This document shows positions 40,221 through 48,659 of a stretch of 64,000 bases of DNA, piece by piece. The DNA lies in the NCBI RefSeq assembly GCF_003355475.1, contig NZ_CP031356.1, positions 1,984,001 to 2,048,000 of the forward strand, read 5' to 3'. Source of the stretch: Brachybacterium saurashtrense (GTDB lineage Bacteria; Actinomycetota; Actinomycetes; Actinomycetales; Dermabacteraceae). The notes beneath the pieces were generated by a model, which saw only the letters and a list, made by a program, of their open reading frames with translations, was not told the DNA's origin and searched no databases. How positions within the stretch are numbered: the first letter of the stretch is position 1; every line of letters starts with the position of its first letter. The translations under genes and the position numbers were made by a program.

Positions 40221-41561
40221 TCACCGACCCACCAGGTTCTGGCCGCACACCCGCAGCGTCTCGCCGCGGATGCCGCCGGCCTCGGCGGAGCACAGGAAGG
40301 CGATCGCTTCGGCGACGTCCACCGGCAGGCCGCCCTGCTGCAGGGAGTTCATGCGCCGGGCGATCTCGCGGGTCACGGCGGGGATCTTCGCGGTCATCTC
40401 GGTCTCGATGAATCCCGGGGCGACGGCGTTGGCGGTGCCGCCGACGGCCTCGAGGCGCGCGGCCAGCGCGTCCACGAATGCCATCACCCCGGCCTTGGAC
40501 GCGGCGTAGTTGGTCTGGCCGCGGTTGCCGGCGATGCCGCTGGTGGAGGCCAGGGAGACCACGCGCGGCGCCTCGCCCAGCACGTCCCCGGCCTCGAGGA
40601 GCGCCTCGGTGAGCGCGATCTGGCTGGAGATGTTCACCGCGAGCACGGGGTCCCAGCGCTCGGGGGTCATGTTGGCCAGCAGCTTGTCGCGGGTGATCCC
40701 CGCGTTCAGCACCACCGCGTCGAGGGTGAGGCCCCGTTCGCGCAGGAAGGCCACCAGCCGCTCCCCGGCCCCGTCGGAGATGACGTCGAGCTGGATCGGC
40801 ACCGCGCGCAGCTCGTTCGCGAGGCGCGACAGCTCCGTGCCGGCGCCCGGCACGTCGAGCACCACCACCCGCGCCCCGTCGGCCGCGAGGGTGCGGGCGA
40901 TCGCCGCGCCGATACCGCGCGCCGCCCCGGTCACCAGCGCGGTGCGCCCGGCCAGCGGCAGGGAGCGATTCTCGGTCTCGCCGCCGGCGGCGGAGGAGAC
41001 GGTGAGGAACTGGCCGGTGACGAAGGCGCTGCGGGCGGAGAGGAAGAACCGCAGGGCCCCCAGCACGCCGGGGGCGTCGAGCGCCACGCCGTCCTCGACG
41101 AGCACGCCGTTGGCGGTCGCGCCGCCGCGCATCTCGTGGGCGAGGGAGCGCAGGAAGCCCTCCACGCCGCCGCGGGCCGCGTCCCGGGCGGGCTCCTCCG
41201 CCCCGGCCGGGCGGGAGATCGTCACCACGCGCGCCCCGGGGGCGAGGCTGCGCATCGCGCCGGCCAGGGGCAGCACCAGCGGGCCGAGCTCCGACGGGGC
41301 GGCGAGCTCGTCCATCACCAGGATCACCGAGCCCACGCTGCGCAGCTCCTCGAAGCGGCGGCGCACGTCCGTCCCCTCCTCGAGGAGCAGGTGCGCGATC
41401 GCGTCGGCGCCGGCGGAGTCGCCGAGCACCACGACGGGGCCGAGCACCGGCTCGGGGCGGCCCTCCCGGCGGCGCAGGCGGGCGGGACGGGGCAGCCCCA
41501 GCTGCCTGGCGAGGGCGCCGCCGGGGGCGGAGCGGACGAAGCGGGTGTAGGCATCGGTCAT
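40221..41561 (-). CDS. High-molecular-weight 3-oxoacyl-ACP/CoA reductase, FabG4-like
   Basis: The 446-residue protein is longer than ordinary FabG (about 250). The C-terminal half (from about residue 205) is a complete short-chain dehydrogenase with TGAARGIGAAIA, the NAGITRD segment, the catalytic serine in SLASTSG and YAASKAG (Tyr, Lys). The N-terminal half is a flavodoxin-like domain as in mycobacterial FabG4, which reduces 3-oxoacyl-CoA with NADH. Sits between the thiolase and hydratase genes on the same strand. ATG 41561 begins MTDAYTRFVRSAPG, matching the family. Confidence 0.9.
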   Translation of the reverse strand: MTDAYTRFVRSAPGGALARQLGLPRPARLRRREGRPEPVLGPVVVLGDSAGADAIAHLLLEEGTDVRRRFEELRSVGSVILVMDELAAPSELGPLVLPLAGAMRSLAPGARVVTISRPAGAEEPARDAARGGVEGFLRSLAHEMRGGATANGVLVEDGVALDAPGVLGALRFFLSARSAFVTGQFLTVSSAAGGETENRSLPLAGRTALVTGAARGIGAAIARTLAADGARVVVLDVPGAGTELSRLANELRAVPIQLDVISDGAGERLVAFLRERGLTLDAVVLNAGITRDKLLANMTPERWDPVLAVNISSQIALTEALLEAGDVLGEAPRVVSLASTSGIAGNRGQTNYAASKAGVMAFVDALAARLEAVGGTANAVAPGFIETEMTAKIPAVTREIARRMNSLQQGGLPVDVAEAIAFLCSAEAGGIRGETLRVCGQNLVGR

Positions 41562-41614
41562 CGGGACCTCCAGGGTCGATGCGGCCGCGGGGCGACCGGA
41601 CGGGGTGCGCGGGC

Positions 41615-41660
41615 GGGGCGGGCGGGAACTGCGCCGCCGGGGCGGGCGGGAACTGCGCCG
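41615..41660. repeat. 24-bp tandem duplication
   Basis: GGGGCGGGCGGGAACTGCGC occurs at 41615 and 41639 between the thiolase stop and the reductase start. A simple duplication with no evident regulatory role. Confidence 0.75.
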
Positions 41661-41667
41661 ACGGCGC

Positions 41668-42996
41668 TCACGCCACGGACTCGAGCAGCATCACGGTGCC
41701 CTGCCCGGCGGCGGCGCACACCGAGATCAGGCCGCGCTGCACCTGGCCCGTCTCCTGCGCCCGCTGGTGCAGGAGCTTGGCAAGGGTGGCGACGATCCGC
41801 CCGCCGGTCGCGGCGAAGGGGTGGCCGGCGGCGAGCGAGGAGCCGGTGACGTTGAGCTTCTCGCGGTCGATGGCGCCCAGGGCGCCGTCGCGACCCAGCC
41901 GGGTGCGGCAGAACTCCTCGTCCTCCCAGGCCTTCAGCGTGGTGAGCACGGTGGAGGCGAAGGCCTCGTGGATCTCGTAGAGATCGAGGTCCTGCAGGGT
42001 GAGGCCGTTGGCGTCCAGCAGCTCGGGGACCGCGTAGGCCGGGGCCATCAGCAGGCCCTCGTCCCCGTGCGCGAAGTCGACGGCGGCGCTGCGGGCGTCG
42101 ACCACGCGGGCCAGCGGGGTGAGCCCGTGCTCCGCGGCCCAGTCCGCGCTGCCCATCAGCACCGAGGAGGCGCCGTCGGAGAGCGGGGTGGAGTTGCCGG
42201 CGGTCATGGACGGCTCGGCGACCTCCGGGGACTTCACGCCGAACACGGGCTTGAGCGACGCGAGCTTCTCGAGGGTGGAGTCGGGGCGCAGGTTCTGGTC
42301 GCGGGCCAGGCCGCGGTATCCGGTGACGAGGTCGTCGAGGAATCCGGCGTCGTACGCGGCGCCGAGCTTCTGGTGGGAGGCGAGTGCGAGCTCGTCCTGG
42401 GCCTGGCGGGAGATGCCCCACTGGGCGGTGGTCAGCGCCTGGTGCTCGCCCATGGACAGGCCCGTGCGGGGCTCGCCGTTGCGGGGCGGGACCGGGGCGA
42501 GGTCCGCCGGACGCAGCGCGGAGAGGGCCTTGACGCGCTGCATCGGGGTCTTCGCGGCGAAGGCGCGGTGCAGGATGCGGCGCAGCCGCGGGGTGACCTC
42601 GATCGGGGAGTCGGAGGCGGAGTCCACGCCGCAGGCGATGCCGGAGTCGATCTGTCCCAGGCGGATCCGGTTGGAGACGTGCAGGACGGTCTCGAGGCTG
42701 GTGGCGCAGGCCTTGGACATGTCCACCGCGGGAGTGCGGGGATCCAGCGGGGTGCCCAGCGCGCTCTCGCGAGTGAGGTTGAGGTCCCCGGCGAGCTTCA
42801 GCACGGCGCCGCCGGCGACCTCGCCCAGCTTCTCGCCCTGCAGGCCGTACCGGGCCACCAGGCCCTCGAGCGCCGCGGTGAGGAGGTCCTGGTTGGAGAT
42901 GCCCGCGTAGGGGCCGCCCGAGCGGGCGAAGGGGAGGCGGTTGCCGCCCAGGATCAGGGCGTCGCGCGGGGCGTCGGGGTGGGTCACGTCGGGCAC
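41668..42996 (-). CDS. Acetyl-CoA C-acyltransferase (thiolase), FadA2/FadI-like
   Basis: The 442-residue thiolase has the acyl-accepting cysteine in SKACATSLE (C97), the GHPFAATGGR histidine loop and a C-terminal CAAAGQG in place of the usual CxGGGxG. It cleaves 3-oxoacyl-CoA or runs in reverse. First gene of the thiolase-reductase-hydratase operon; divergent from the TetR gene. GTG 42996 gives the longest form; a GTG three codons later has better Shine-Dalgarno spacing (GAGG at eight bases), so the exact start is unsettled. Confidence 0.9.
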   Translation of the reverse strand: MPDVTHPDAPRDALILGGNRLPFARSGGPYAGISNQDLLTAALEGLVARYGLQGEKLGEVAGGAVLKLAGDLNLTRESALGTPLDPRTPAVDMSKACATSLETVLHVSNRIRLGQIDSGIACGVDSASDSPIEVTPRLRRILHRAFAAKTPMQRVKALSALRPADLAPVPPRNGEPRTGLSMGEHQALTTAQWGISRQAQDELALASHQKLGAAYDAGFLDDLVTGYRGLARDQNLRPDSTLEKLASLKPVFGVKSPEVAEPSMTAGNSTPLSDGASSVLMGSADWAAEHGLTPLARVVDARSAAVDFAHGDEGLLMAPAYAVPELLDANGLTLQDLDLYEIHEAFASTVLTTLKAWEDEEFCRTRLGRDGALGAIDREKLNVTGSSLAAGHPFAATGGRIVATLAKLLHQRAQETGQVQRGLISVCAAAGQGTVMLLESVA

Positions 42997-43089
42997 CTCT
43001 TCGTGGTCGATGCGTGCAGTCGCGGTGGGGCGGTTCGGCGGCGCCGCCGGGAGGATCTCGCCGGATCCGGCGCCAGGAGCACTTTACAT

Positions 43090-43120
43090 AGAACCGCGGG
43101 TACTTGATACCCTAGGTTCT
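43090..43120. promoter_or_regulatory. TetR-type operator in the divergent fad promoter
   Basis: AGAACCGCGGGTA (43090-43102), five bases, then TACCCTAGGTTCT (43108-43120) match in 11 of 13 positions as an inverted repeat. The right arm contains the TetR gene's leaderless -10 TACCCT (seven bases before GTG 43121) with TTTACA 19 bases upstream; the left arm meets a TATGTA/TAAAGT-type -10 for the thiolase operon. Both directions could be repressed together. Confidence 0.7.
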
Positions 43121-43873
43121 GTGAACGCGACGACGCAAGCCCCCGTGGACGGCCGCTCGGCCCGCTGGGCCCGCCACCGGGCCGAGAGACGCGCCGAGCT
43201 GCTGGACGTGGCCCGGCACCTCATCCATGAGCAGGGGCCGGACGTGACGATGGAGGACATCGCCGCCGCCTCCGGCACCTCGAAGTCCATCGTCTACCGC
43301 TACTTCGAGGACAAGGCGCACCTCCAGCGCGCGCTGGGCCGCAGCATCCTTTCCACGATGCACGGCAAGCTGCTGGAGGAGATGTGTACCCTCGAGGCCC
43401 GCCTGGGCCGCGAGGCGGGCGCCGACGAGCGCATCCACGCGATGATCCGCGCCTACGTGGAGACCGCGCAGCGCTCCCCCGGCGTGTACCGCTTCGTGAC
43501 CCGGCCCAGCGACGGGCTGAACCACTTCCTCGCCGCGGTGTCGCGACTGGTCGCGACGTTCCTGCCCGAGGAGGTCCCCGCGCCGCAGGTGTGGGCGCAC
43601 GGCGCCGTCGGCTTCGTGGAGCGGGCGGTGGACACCTGGATGACCGCGCAGGACGCCGCCGCGCGCGCGGCGGCCGACGGGTCCGGCCCCGCAGCTCCCT
43701 CGCCCGACCTGTCCGCGCCCGACGCGACCGCGCCCGACGCGACCACGCCCGACCCGACCGATTCCGACGTTCCCCTCCCCGGGACCGGCACCGAGGCCGC
43801 TCCCGCACCGCTCACCGCCGATCAGCTGGTCACCCATCTGGTCACCTGGCTCATGAAGGGACTGCACGCATGA
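43121..43873 (+). CDS. TetR-family transcriptional regulator
   Basis: The 250-residue protein has an N-terminal TetR HTH (about residues 23-68; VTMEDIAAASGTSKSIVYRYF) followed by an all-helical ligand domain, and near the C-terminus an acidic Asp/Ala/Pro repeat insert (SAPDATAPDATTPDPTDSD) absent from ordinary members. GTG 43121 lies seven bases after TACCCT and is probably leaderless. It is coupled to the acyl-CoA oxidase-like gene (ATGA) and faces the thiolase operon; an acyl-CoA ligand is likely by context. Confidence 0.88.
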   Translation: MNATTQAPVDGRSARWARHRAERRAELLDVARHLIHEQGPDVTMEDIAAASGTSKSIVYRYFEDKAHLQRALGRSILSTMHGKLLEEMCTLEARLGREAGADERIHAMIRAYVETAQRSPGVYRFVTRPSDGLNHFLAAVSRLVATFLPEEVPAPQVWAHGAVGFVERAVDTWMTAQDAAARAAADGSGPAAPSPDLSAPDATAPDATTPDPTDSDVPLPGTGTEAAPAPLTADQLVTHLVTWLMKGLHA

Positions 43874-46023
43874 CCACCGATTCCCGCACCCACACCCCCA
43901 CCGCCCCGCGCTCCGCCGCGAGCGCCGACGAGGCCGCCTCCCCCACCCCGACCGGGCCGATCCCGGTCCCGCCCGGCGGTGCGCCCCGCCTCGACGTCGA
44001 GCTCGTCTCCGAGGCGCTGCTGGGCCGCTGGGCCGAGACCCGCCGCGACGCCCGTGAACGCGCCGCACGGCCGGAGATGCACCGCCCGCTCGACGCCAGC
44101 GTCGCCGAGCACCGCGAGCGGGTCTTCGGCCAGCTGCAGACCCTCGCCGAGGAGCAGGTCTCCCTGCCGATGCTGCCCGAGCACCTCGGGGGCCCCAATG
44201 ACAACGGCGCGAACGTCGCGGGCTTCGAGGAGCTCGTAGTCGCCGATCCGTCCCTGCAGATCAAGGCCGGCGTGCAGTGGGGACTGTTCACCTCCGCGAT
44301 CGTGCAGCTGGGCGACGAGGAGCAGCAGAAGGCCTGGGTGCCGAGCGCCATGAGCCTCGAGACCCCCGGCGCCTTCGCGATGACCGAGATCGGCCACGGC
44401 TCCGACGTGCAGTCCCTCGCCACCACCGCCACCTTCGATCCCGAGGGCGGGAAGGACGGCGAGTGGGTGATCCACACCCCGTTCCGCGCCGCCTGGAAGG
44501 ACTACCTGGGCAACGCCGCGATCCACGCCCGTGCCGCGACCGTGTTCGCGCGCCTGATCACGAACGGCGTGGACCACGGCGTGCACTGCTTCTACGTGCC
44601 CGTGCGCGATGCGGAGGGGAATCTGCTGCCGGGCGTGGCGAGCGAGGACGACGGCGAGAAGGGCGGCCTGAACGGCATCGACAACGGCCGCCTCGCCTTC
44701 GACCACGTGCGCGTGCCGCGCCGGAATCTGCTGAACCGCTACGGGGACGTGGCGCCGGACGGCACCTACTCCTCCCCCATCGAGTCCCCCGGGCGTCGCT
44801 TCTTCACCATGATCGGCACCCTGGTGCAGGGGCGGGTCTCCCTGGACGGCTCCGCGATCCGCGCCAGCCAGCTCGCGTTGCACATCGCGATCACCTACGC
44901 CACCCAGCGCCGCCAGTTCACCGCCGCCGATCCCACCCGGGAGACGGTGCTGATGGACTACCAGGCGCACCTGCACCGCCTGCTGCCCAAGCTCGCCGCC
45001 ACCTATGCCGGGGCCTTCGCCCACGAGCAGCTGCTGCAGGCGTTCGACGACGTGTTCTCCGGCCGGGAGGACACCCCGGAGGCGCGCGAGGACCTCGAGA
45101 CCCTCGCCGCCACCCTCAAGCCCACCTCCACCCGGCTCGCCCTGGACACCATCCAGGAGTGCCGCGAGGCGTGCGGCGGCTCCGGCTTCATGGCCGAGAA
45201 CCAGCTGGTGGGCCTGCACCAGGACCTCGACGTGTACGCCACCTTCGAGGGCGACAACACGATCCTGCTGCAGCTGGTGGCCAAGCGCCTGCTCTCCGAC
45301 TACACCTCCGAGCTGAAGAACGTGGACCGCGCCGGGATCGGCCGCTTCATCGCCCAGCGCGCCGAGGTGCTCGCCAAGCGCCACACCCCGTGGGCGCGGC
45401 TGGGCCAGAGCGTCGCCGACCGCGGCAACGCCCGGCGCGCCTTCGACTCGATGCGCCAGGCCGAGTTCCAGGAGGAGATGCTCGCCGACCGCGCGCGCAT
45501 CAAGGTGGAGGAGGTGGCGCTCGCGCTGCGCGGCGCGGCCCGCATGAGCCCGGCCGACGCCGCCGCCGAGGTCAACAAGCACCAGGTGGAGATGCTCGAC
45601 GCGGCCCGCGCGCACGCCGACCTGGTGCGCTGGCGGGCCTTCACCGCCGGGATCGAGACGCTCGAGGAGGAGGGTTCGAAGGCGGTGCTCACCGACGTGC
45701 GGGACCTGTTCGGGCTCACCGCGATCAACGACGACCTCGCCTGGTTCCTGCTCAGCGGGATGATCTCCACCCAGCGCGGCCGCCAGATCGAGGGCGACCT
45801 GCGCCGTCTGCTGTGGCGCCTGCGGCCGCACGTGCTGGACCTGGTCGCGGCCTTCGACATCCGGCCCGGCCACGTGCGCGCCCCGATCGCGCTGGGCGGC
45901 GAGCAGCAGCGGCAGGACGAGGCCGCCGCGTACTTCCGCGCCCAGCGGGCCCGCAATGACGCGCCGGTGAGCGAGAAGGCGCTGCGGGACCGCGCGAAGA
46001 AGGCGGCCCGCGCGCGTCGCTGA
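43870..46023 (+). CDS. Acyl-CoA oxidase/dehydrogenase family flavoenzyme
   Basis: The 717-residue protein follows the acyl-CoA oxidase plan: N-terminal alpha domain, flavin-binding middle (FAMTEIGHGSDVQSLATTATFD), GLNGIDNGRLAFDHVRVPR, the QGRVSLDGSAIRAS helix and the base region CGGSGFMAENQL...TFEGDNTILLQLVAK with the catalytic glutamate. It introduces the 2,3-double bond into acyl-CoA; oxygen or an electron-transfer flavoprotein could be the acceptor. Longer than typical acyl-CoA dehydrogenases (about 380-610). Starts within the TetR stop. Together with the facing operon it gives all steps of a beta-oxidation-like cycle. Confidence 0.88.
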   Translation: MTTDSRTHTPTAPRSAASADEAASPTPTGPIPVPPGGAPRLDVELVSEALLGRWAETRRDARERAARPEMHRPLDASVAEHRERVFGQLQTLAEEQVSLPMLPEHLGGPNDNGANVAGFEELVVADPSLQIKAGVQWGLFTSAIVQLGDEEQQKAWVPSAMSLETPGAFAMTEIGHGSDVQSLATTATFDPEGGKDGEWVIHTPFRAAWKDYLGNAAIHARAATVFARLITNGVDHGVHCFYVPVRDAEGNLLPGVASEDDGEKGGLNGIDNGRLAFDHVRVPRRNLLNRYGDVAPDGTYSSPIESPGRRFFTMIGTLVQGRVSLDGSAIRASQLALHIAITYATQRRQFTAADPTRETVLMDYQAHLHRLLPKLAATYAGAFAHEQLLQAFDDVFSGREDTPEAREDLETLAATLKPTSTRLALDTIQECREACGGSGFMAENQLVGLHQDLDVYATFEGDNTILLQLVAKRLLSDYTSELKNVDRAGIGRFIAQRAEVLAKRHTPWARLGQSVADRGNARRAFDSMRQAEFQEEMLADRARIKVEEVALALRGAARMSPADAAAEVNKHQVEMLDAARAHADLVRWRAFTAGIETLEEEGSKAVLTDVRDLFGLTAINDDLAWFLLSGMISTQRGRQIEGDLRRLLWRLRPHVLDLVAAFDIRPGHVRAPIALGGEQQRQDEAAAYFRAQRARNDAPVSEKALRDRAKKAARARR

Positions 46024-46056
46024 CCCGGCGGTGCGCGGCCGGCGCGCGGCCGATGC

Positions 46057-46119
46057 GCACGGCCGACGGGTGCGGTCCGGGTCTCGCCACGGGGCTCGGA
46101 CTGCACCCGTCGGCCGTGC
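46057..46119. terminator. Terminator after the acyl-CoA oxidase-like gene
   Basis: Two 23-base arms starting GCACGGCCGACGGGTGC pair with a single G-T wobble around a 17-base loop, 33 bases after the stop. Confidence 0.8.
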
Positions 46120-46124
46120 CCTCG

Positions 46125-46130
46125 TAGACT
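46125..46130 (+). promoter_or_regulatory. Candidate -10 element of purL
   Basis: TAGACT lies directly after the terminator; transcription would begin near 46137, giving a leader of roughly 60 bases to the chosen start. Confidence 0.4.
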
Positions 46131-46199
46131 GTGGGGGCCGCCCGACGTCCCGTCGCCGGCGGATGCCCAGCCCTCGTGATGAACGGACCCCACCGAGCG

Positions 46200-48527
46200 A
46201 TGACCGCTGAGAACGTCTCCTCCTCCCCCCGCGGCCGGTCGGCGGACGTCGACACCGTCGAGCACGCCGCCGCCACCCCCGAGCAGGCCCAGCCCTTCGC
46301 GGAGCTCGGGCTCAAGGAGGACGAGTACGCCTCCATCCGCGAGCTGCTGGGCCGCCGGCCCACCAACGCGGAGCTCGCCATGTACTCGGTGATGTGGTCC
46401 GAGCACTGCTCGTACAAGTCCTCCAAGAAGCACCTGCGCACCTTCGGGAAGCACACCACCGACGCGATGCGCGAGAAGCTCCTGGTCGGGATGGGCGAGA
46501 ACGCGGGCGTGGTGGACATCGGCGACGGCTGGGCGGTGACCTTCAAGGTCGAGTCCCACAACCACCCCTCCTACGTCGAGCCCTACCAGGGAGCGGCCAC
46601 GGGGGTGGGCGGCATCGTGCGCGACATCATCTCGATGGGCGCCCGTCCTGTCGCGGTGATGGACCAGCTGCGCTTCGGCGCGATCGACCACCCCGACACC
46701 GCCCGCGTGGTGCACGGCGTGGTCTCCGGCGTGGGCGGCTACGGCAACTCCCTGGGCCTGCCGAACCTGGGCGGCGAGACGGTGTTCGACGCCGCCTACC
46801 AGTCCAATCCGCTGGTGAACGCCCTGGCGCTGGGCGTGATGCGGCACGAGGACATCCACCTCGCCTCCGCCACCGGCGCCGGCAACAAGGTGGTGCTGTT
46901 CGGCGCCCGCACCGGCGGGGACGGCATCGGCGGCGCCTCGATCCTCGCCTCGGAGACCTTCGAGGAGGACGGCCCCGTCAAGCGGCCCAGCGTGCAGGTG
47001 GGCGACCCCTTCATGGAGAAGGTGCTCATCGAGTGCTGCCTCGAGCTGTTCGCGGCGGGCACCGTCGAGGGCATCCAGGATCTCGGTGCCGCGGGGATCT
47101 CCTGCGCCACCAGCGAGCTGGCCGCCAACGGCGGCTCCGGCATGCACATCCACCTCGAGGAGGTGCTGCTGCGGGACCCCAGCCTCAACGCCGGCGAGAT
47201 CCTCATGAGCGAGTCGCAGGAGCGCATGATGGCGGTGGTGAGCCCGGAGAAGCTCGCCGAGTTCCAGGCCATCGCCGCCAAGTGGGACGTCGAGGCCGCG
47301 GTGATCGGCGAGGTGACCGGCGACGGCCGCCTCACCATCGATCACCACGGCGTGCGGATCGTGGACGTGGATCCCGCGACCGTGGCGGTGGACTCCCCCG
47401 TCTACGACCGCCCCTACGCGCGGCCGGACTGGCAGGACGCCCTCCAGGCCGACGCCGCCGAGGCGCTCCCCCGGCCCGCCGGCGCCGAGGAGATCGCCGC
47501 CCAGCTCCGCACCCTCATCGCCTCCCCCACCCTCGCCTCGAAGGGCTGGATCACCGACCAGTACGACCGCTACGTGGGCGGCAACACGGCGCTGGCGATG
47601 CCGGACGACGCCGGCGTGCTGCGCATCGACGAGGCCACCGGGCGCGGCATCGCCCTCGCCACCGACGCGAACGGCCTGTACACGAAGCTCGACCCCCGCA
47701 CCGGCGCGCAGCTCGCGCTCGCGGAGGCGTATCGCAACGTCGCCACCGCCGGGGCCACGCCCCTGGCGATCACGGACTGCCTGAACTTCGGCTCCCCGGA
47801 GGACCCGGGCCCGATGTGGCAGCTGGTCGAGGCGATCGGCGGGCTCGCCGAGGCCTGCGAGACCCTCGAGGTGCCCGTCACCGGCGGCAACGTCTCCCTG
47901 TACAACTCCACCGGCGAGCCGGGCCGGATCGACTCCGCGATCCACCCCACCCCCGTGGTGGGCGTGCTGGGCGTGTTCGAGGACGTCTCGCGCCGCGTCC
48001 CCTCCGGCTGGCAGGACGAGGGCCAGGCGGTGCTGCTGCTGGGCGCGACCGCCGAGGAGCTCTCCGGCTCCGCCTGGGCCGACGTGATCCACCAGCACCT
48101 CGGCGGGCTGCCCCCGCGCGTGGACCTCGAGAAGGAGCGCGCCCTCGCGACCGTGCTGATCGCCTCCTCGCAGCAGGGCCTCGCGAGCGCCGCCCACGAC
48201 CTCTCCGAGGGCGGCCTCGCCCAGGCGCTGGTGGAGTCGACCACGCGCTTCGGGGTCGGTGCGCACGTGGACCTCGCCGCGCTGCGCGAGCGCGACGGCG
48301 TGGACCTCGCCTCCGCGCTGTTCTCCGAGTCGCAGGCGCGTGCGCTGGTCGCCGTGCCCGCCGCGCAGGAGGAGGCGCTGACCGCCCTCGCCGCCGAGCA
48401 CGGCGTGCCCGTGCTGCGCCTGGGCACCACCGGCGGGGAGGCGCTCACGCTCGCGGGCGTGGGCGAGTTCGCCGTCTCCGAGCTGCGGGAGCTGCGGGAG
48501 GGCACCCTGCCGCGGTACTTCGGCTGA
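46200..48527 (+). CDS. purL: Phosphoribosylformylglycinamidine synthase subunit PurL
   Basis: The large FGAM synthase subunit, about 775 residues, uses ammonia from PurQ and ATP to amidate FGAR. It has [16 protein letters not shown], the [21 protein letters not shown] core (His and nucleotide-binding residues), [15 protein letters not shown], and the second-half [10 protein letters not shown] segment. Length matches the PurS-dependent small type. The start is uncertain: ATG 46200 gives the family-typical short N-terminus but has only a weak GAG ahead; ATG 46179 and GTG 46176 are in frame. Confidence 0.95.
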   Translation: MTAENVSSSPRGRSADVDTVEHAAATPEQAQPFAELGLKEDEYASIRELLGRRPTNAELAMYSVMWSEHCSYKSSKKHLRTFGKHTTDAMREKLLVGMGENAGVVDIGDGWAVTFKVESHNHPSYVEPYQGAATGVGGIVRDIISMGARPVAVMDQLRFGAIDHPDTARVVHGVVSGVGGYGNSLGLPNLGGETVFDAAYQSNPLVNALALGVMRHEDIHLASATGAGNKVVLFGARTGGDGIGGASILASETFEEDGPVKRPSVQVGDPFMEKVLIECCLELFAAGTVEGIQDLGAAGISCATSELAANGGSGMHIHLEEVLLRDPSLNAGEILMSESQERMMAVVSPEKLAEFQAIAAKWDVEAAVIGEVTGDGRLTIDHHGVRIVDVDPATVAVDSPVYDRPYARPDWQDALQADAAEALPRPAGAEEIAAQLRTLIASPTLASKGWITDQYDRYVGGNTALAMPDDAGVLRIDEATGRGIALATDANGLYTKLDPRTGAQLALAEAYRNVATAGATPLAITDCLNFGSPEDPGPMWQLVEAIGGLAEACETLEVPVTGGNVSLYNSTGEPGRIDSAIHPTPVVGVLGVFEDVSRRVPSGWQDEGQAVLLLGATAEELSGSAWADVIHQHLGGLPPRVDLEKERALATVLIASSQQGLASAAHDLSEGGLAQALVESTTRFGVGAHVDLAALRERDGVDLASALFSESQARALVAVPAAQEEALTALAAEHGVPVLRLGTTGGEALTLAGVGEFAVSELRELREGTLPRYFG

Positions 48528-48555
48528 GCCGGTGCGGCAGCAGCCGCGCTGACAC

Positions 48556-48604
48556 GACGACGGGGGCGTGCGGGCCGATGGCCTGGACGCCCCCGTTCGT
48601 CGTC
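48556..48604. terminator. Terminator between purL and the amidase gene
   Basis: Arms GACGACG-GGGGGCGT and ACGCCCCC-GTTCGTCGTC pair with a three-base bulge. It lies between convergent purL and the SLH amidase gene, so it may serve both. Confidence 0.65.
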
Positions 48605-48659
48605 TCCGGCGGCGCCCGGAGCCCCGGTCACCTCGCCGAGGTCTCCGGGACGGCGCGGT

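Noticed and set aside
45300..48401. Long minus-strand frame across the oxidase 3' end and purL
   Set aside because: It is antisense to purL and the acyl-CoA oxidase, crosses a terminator, and shows no recognisable fold.
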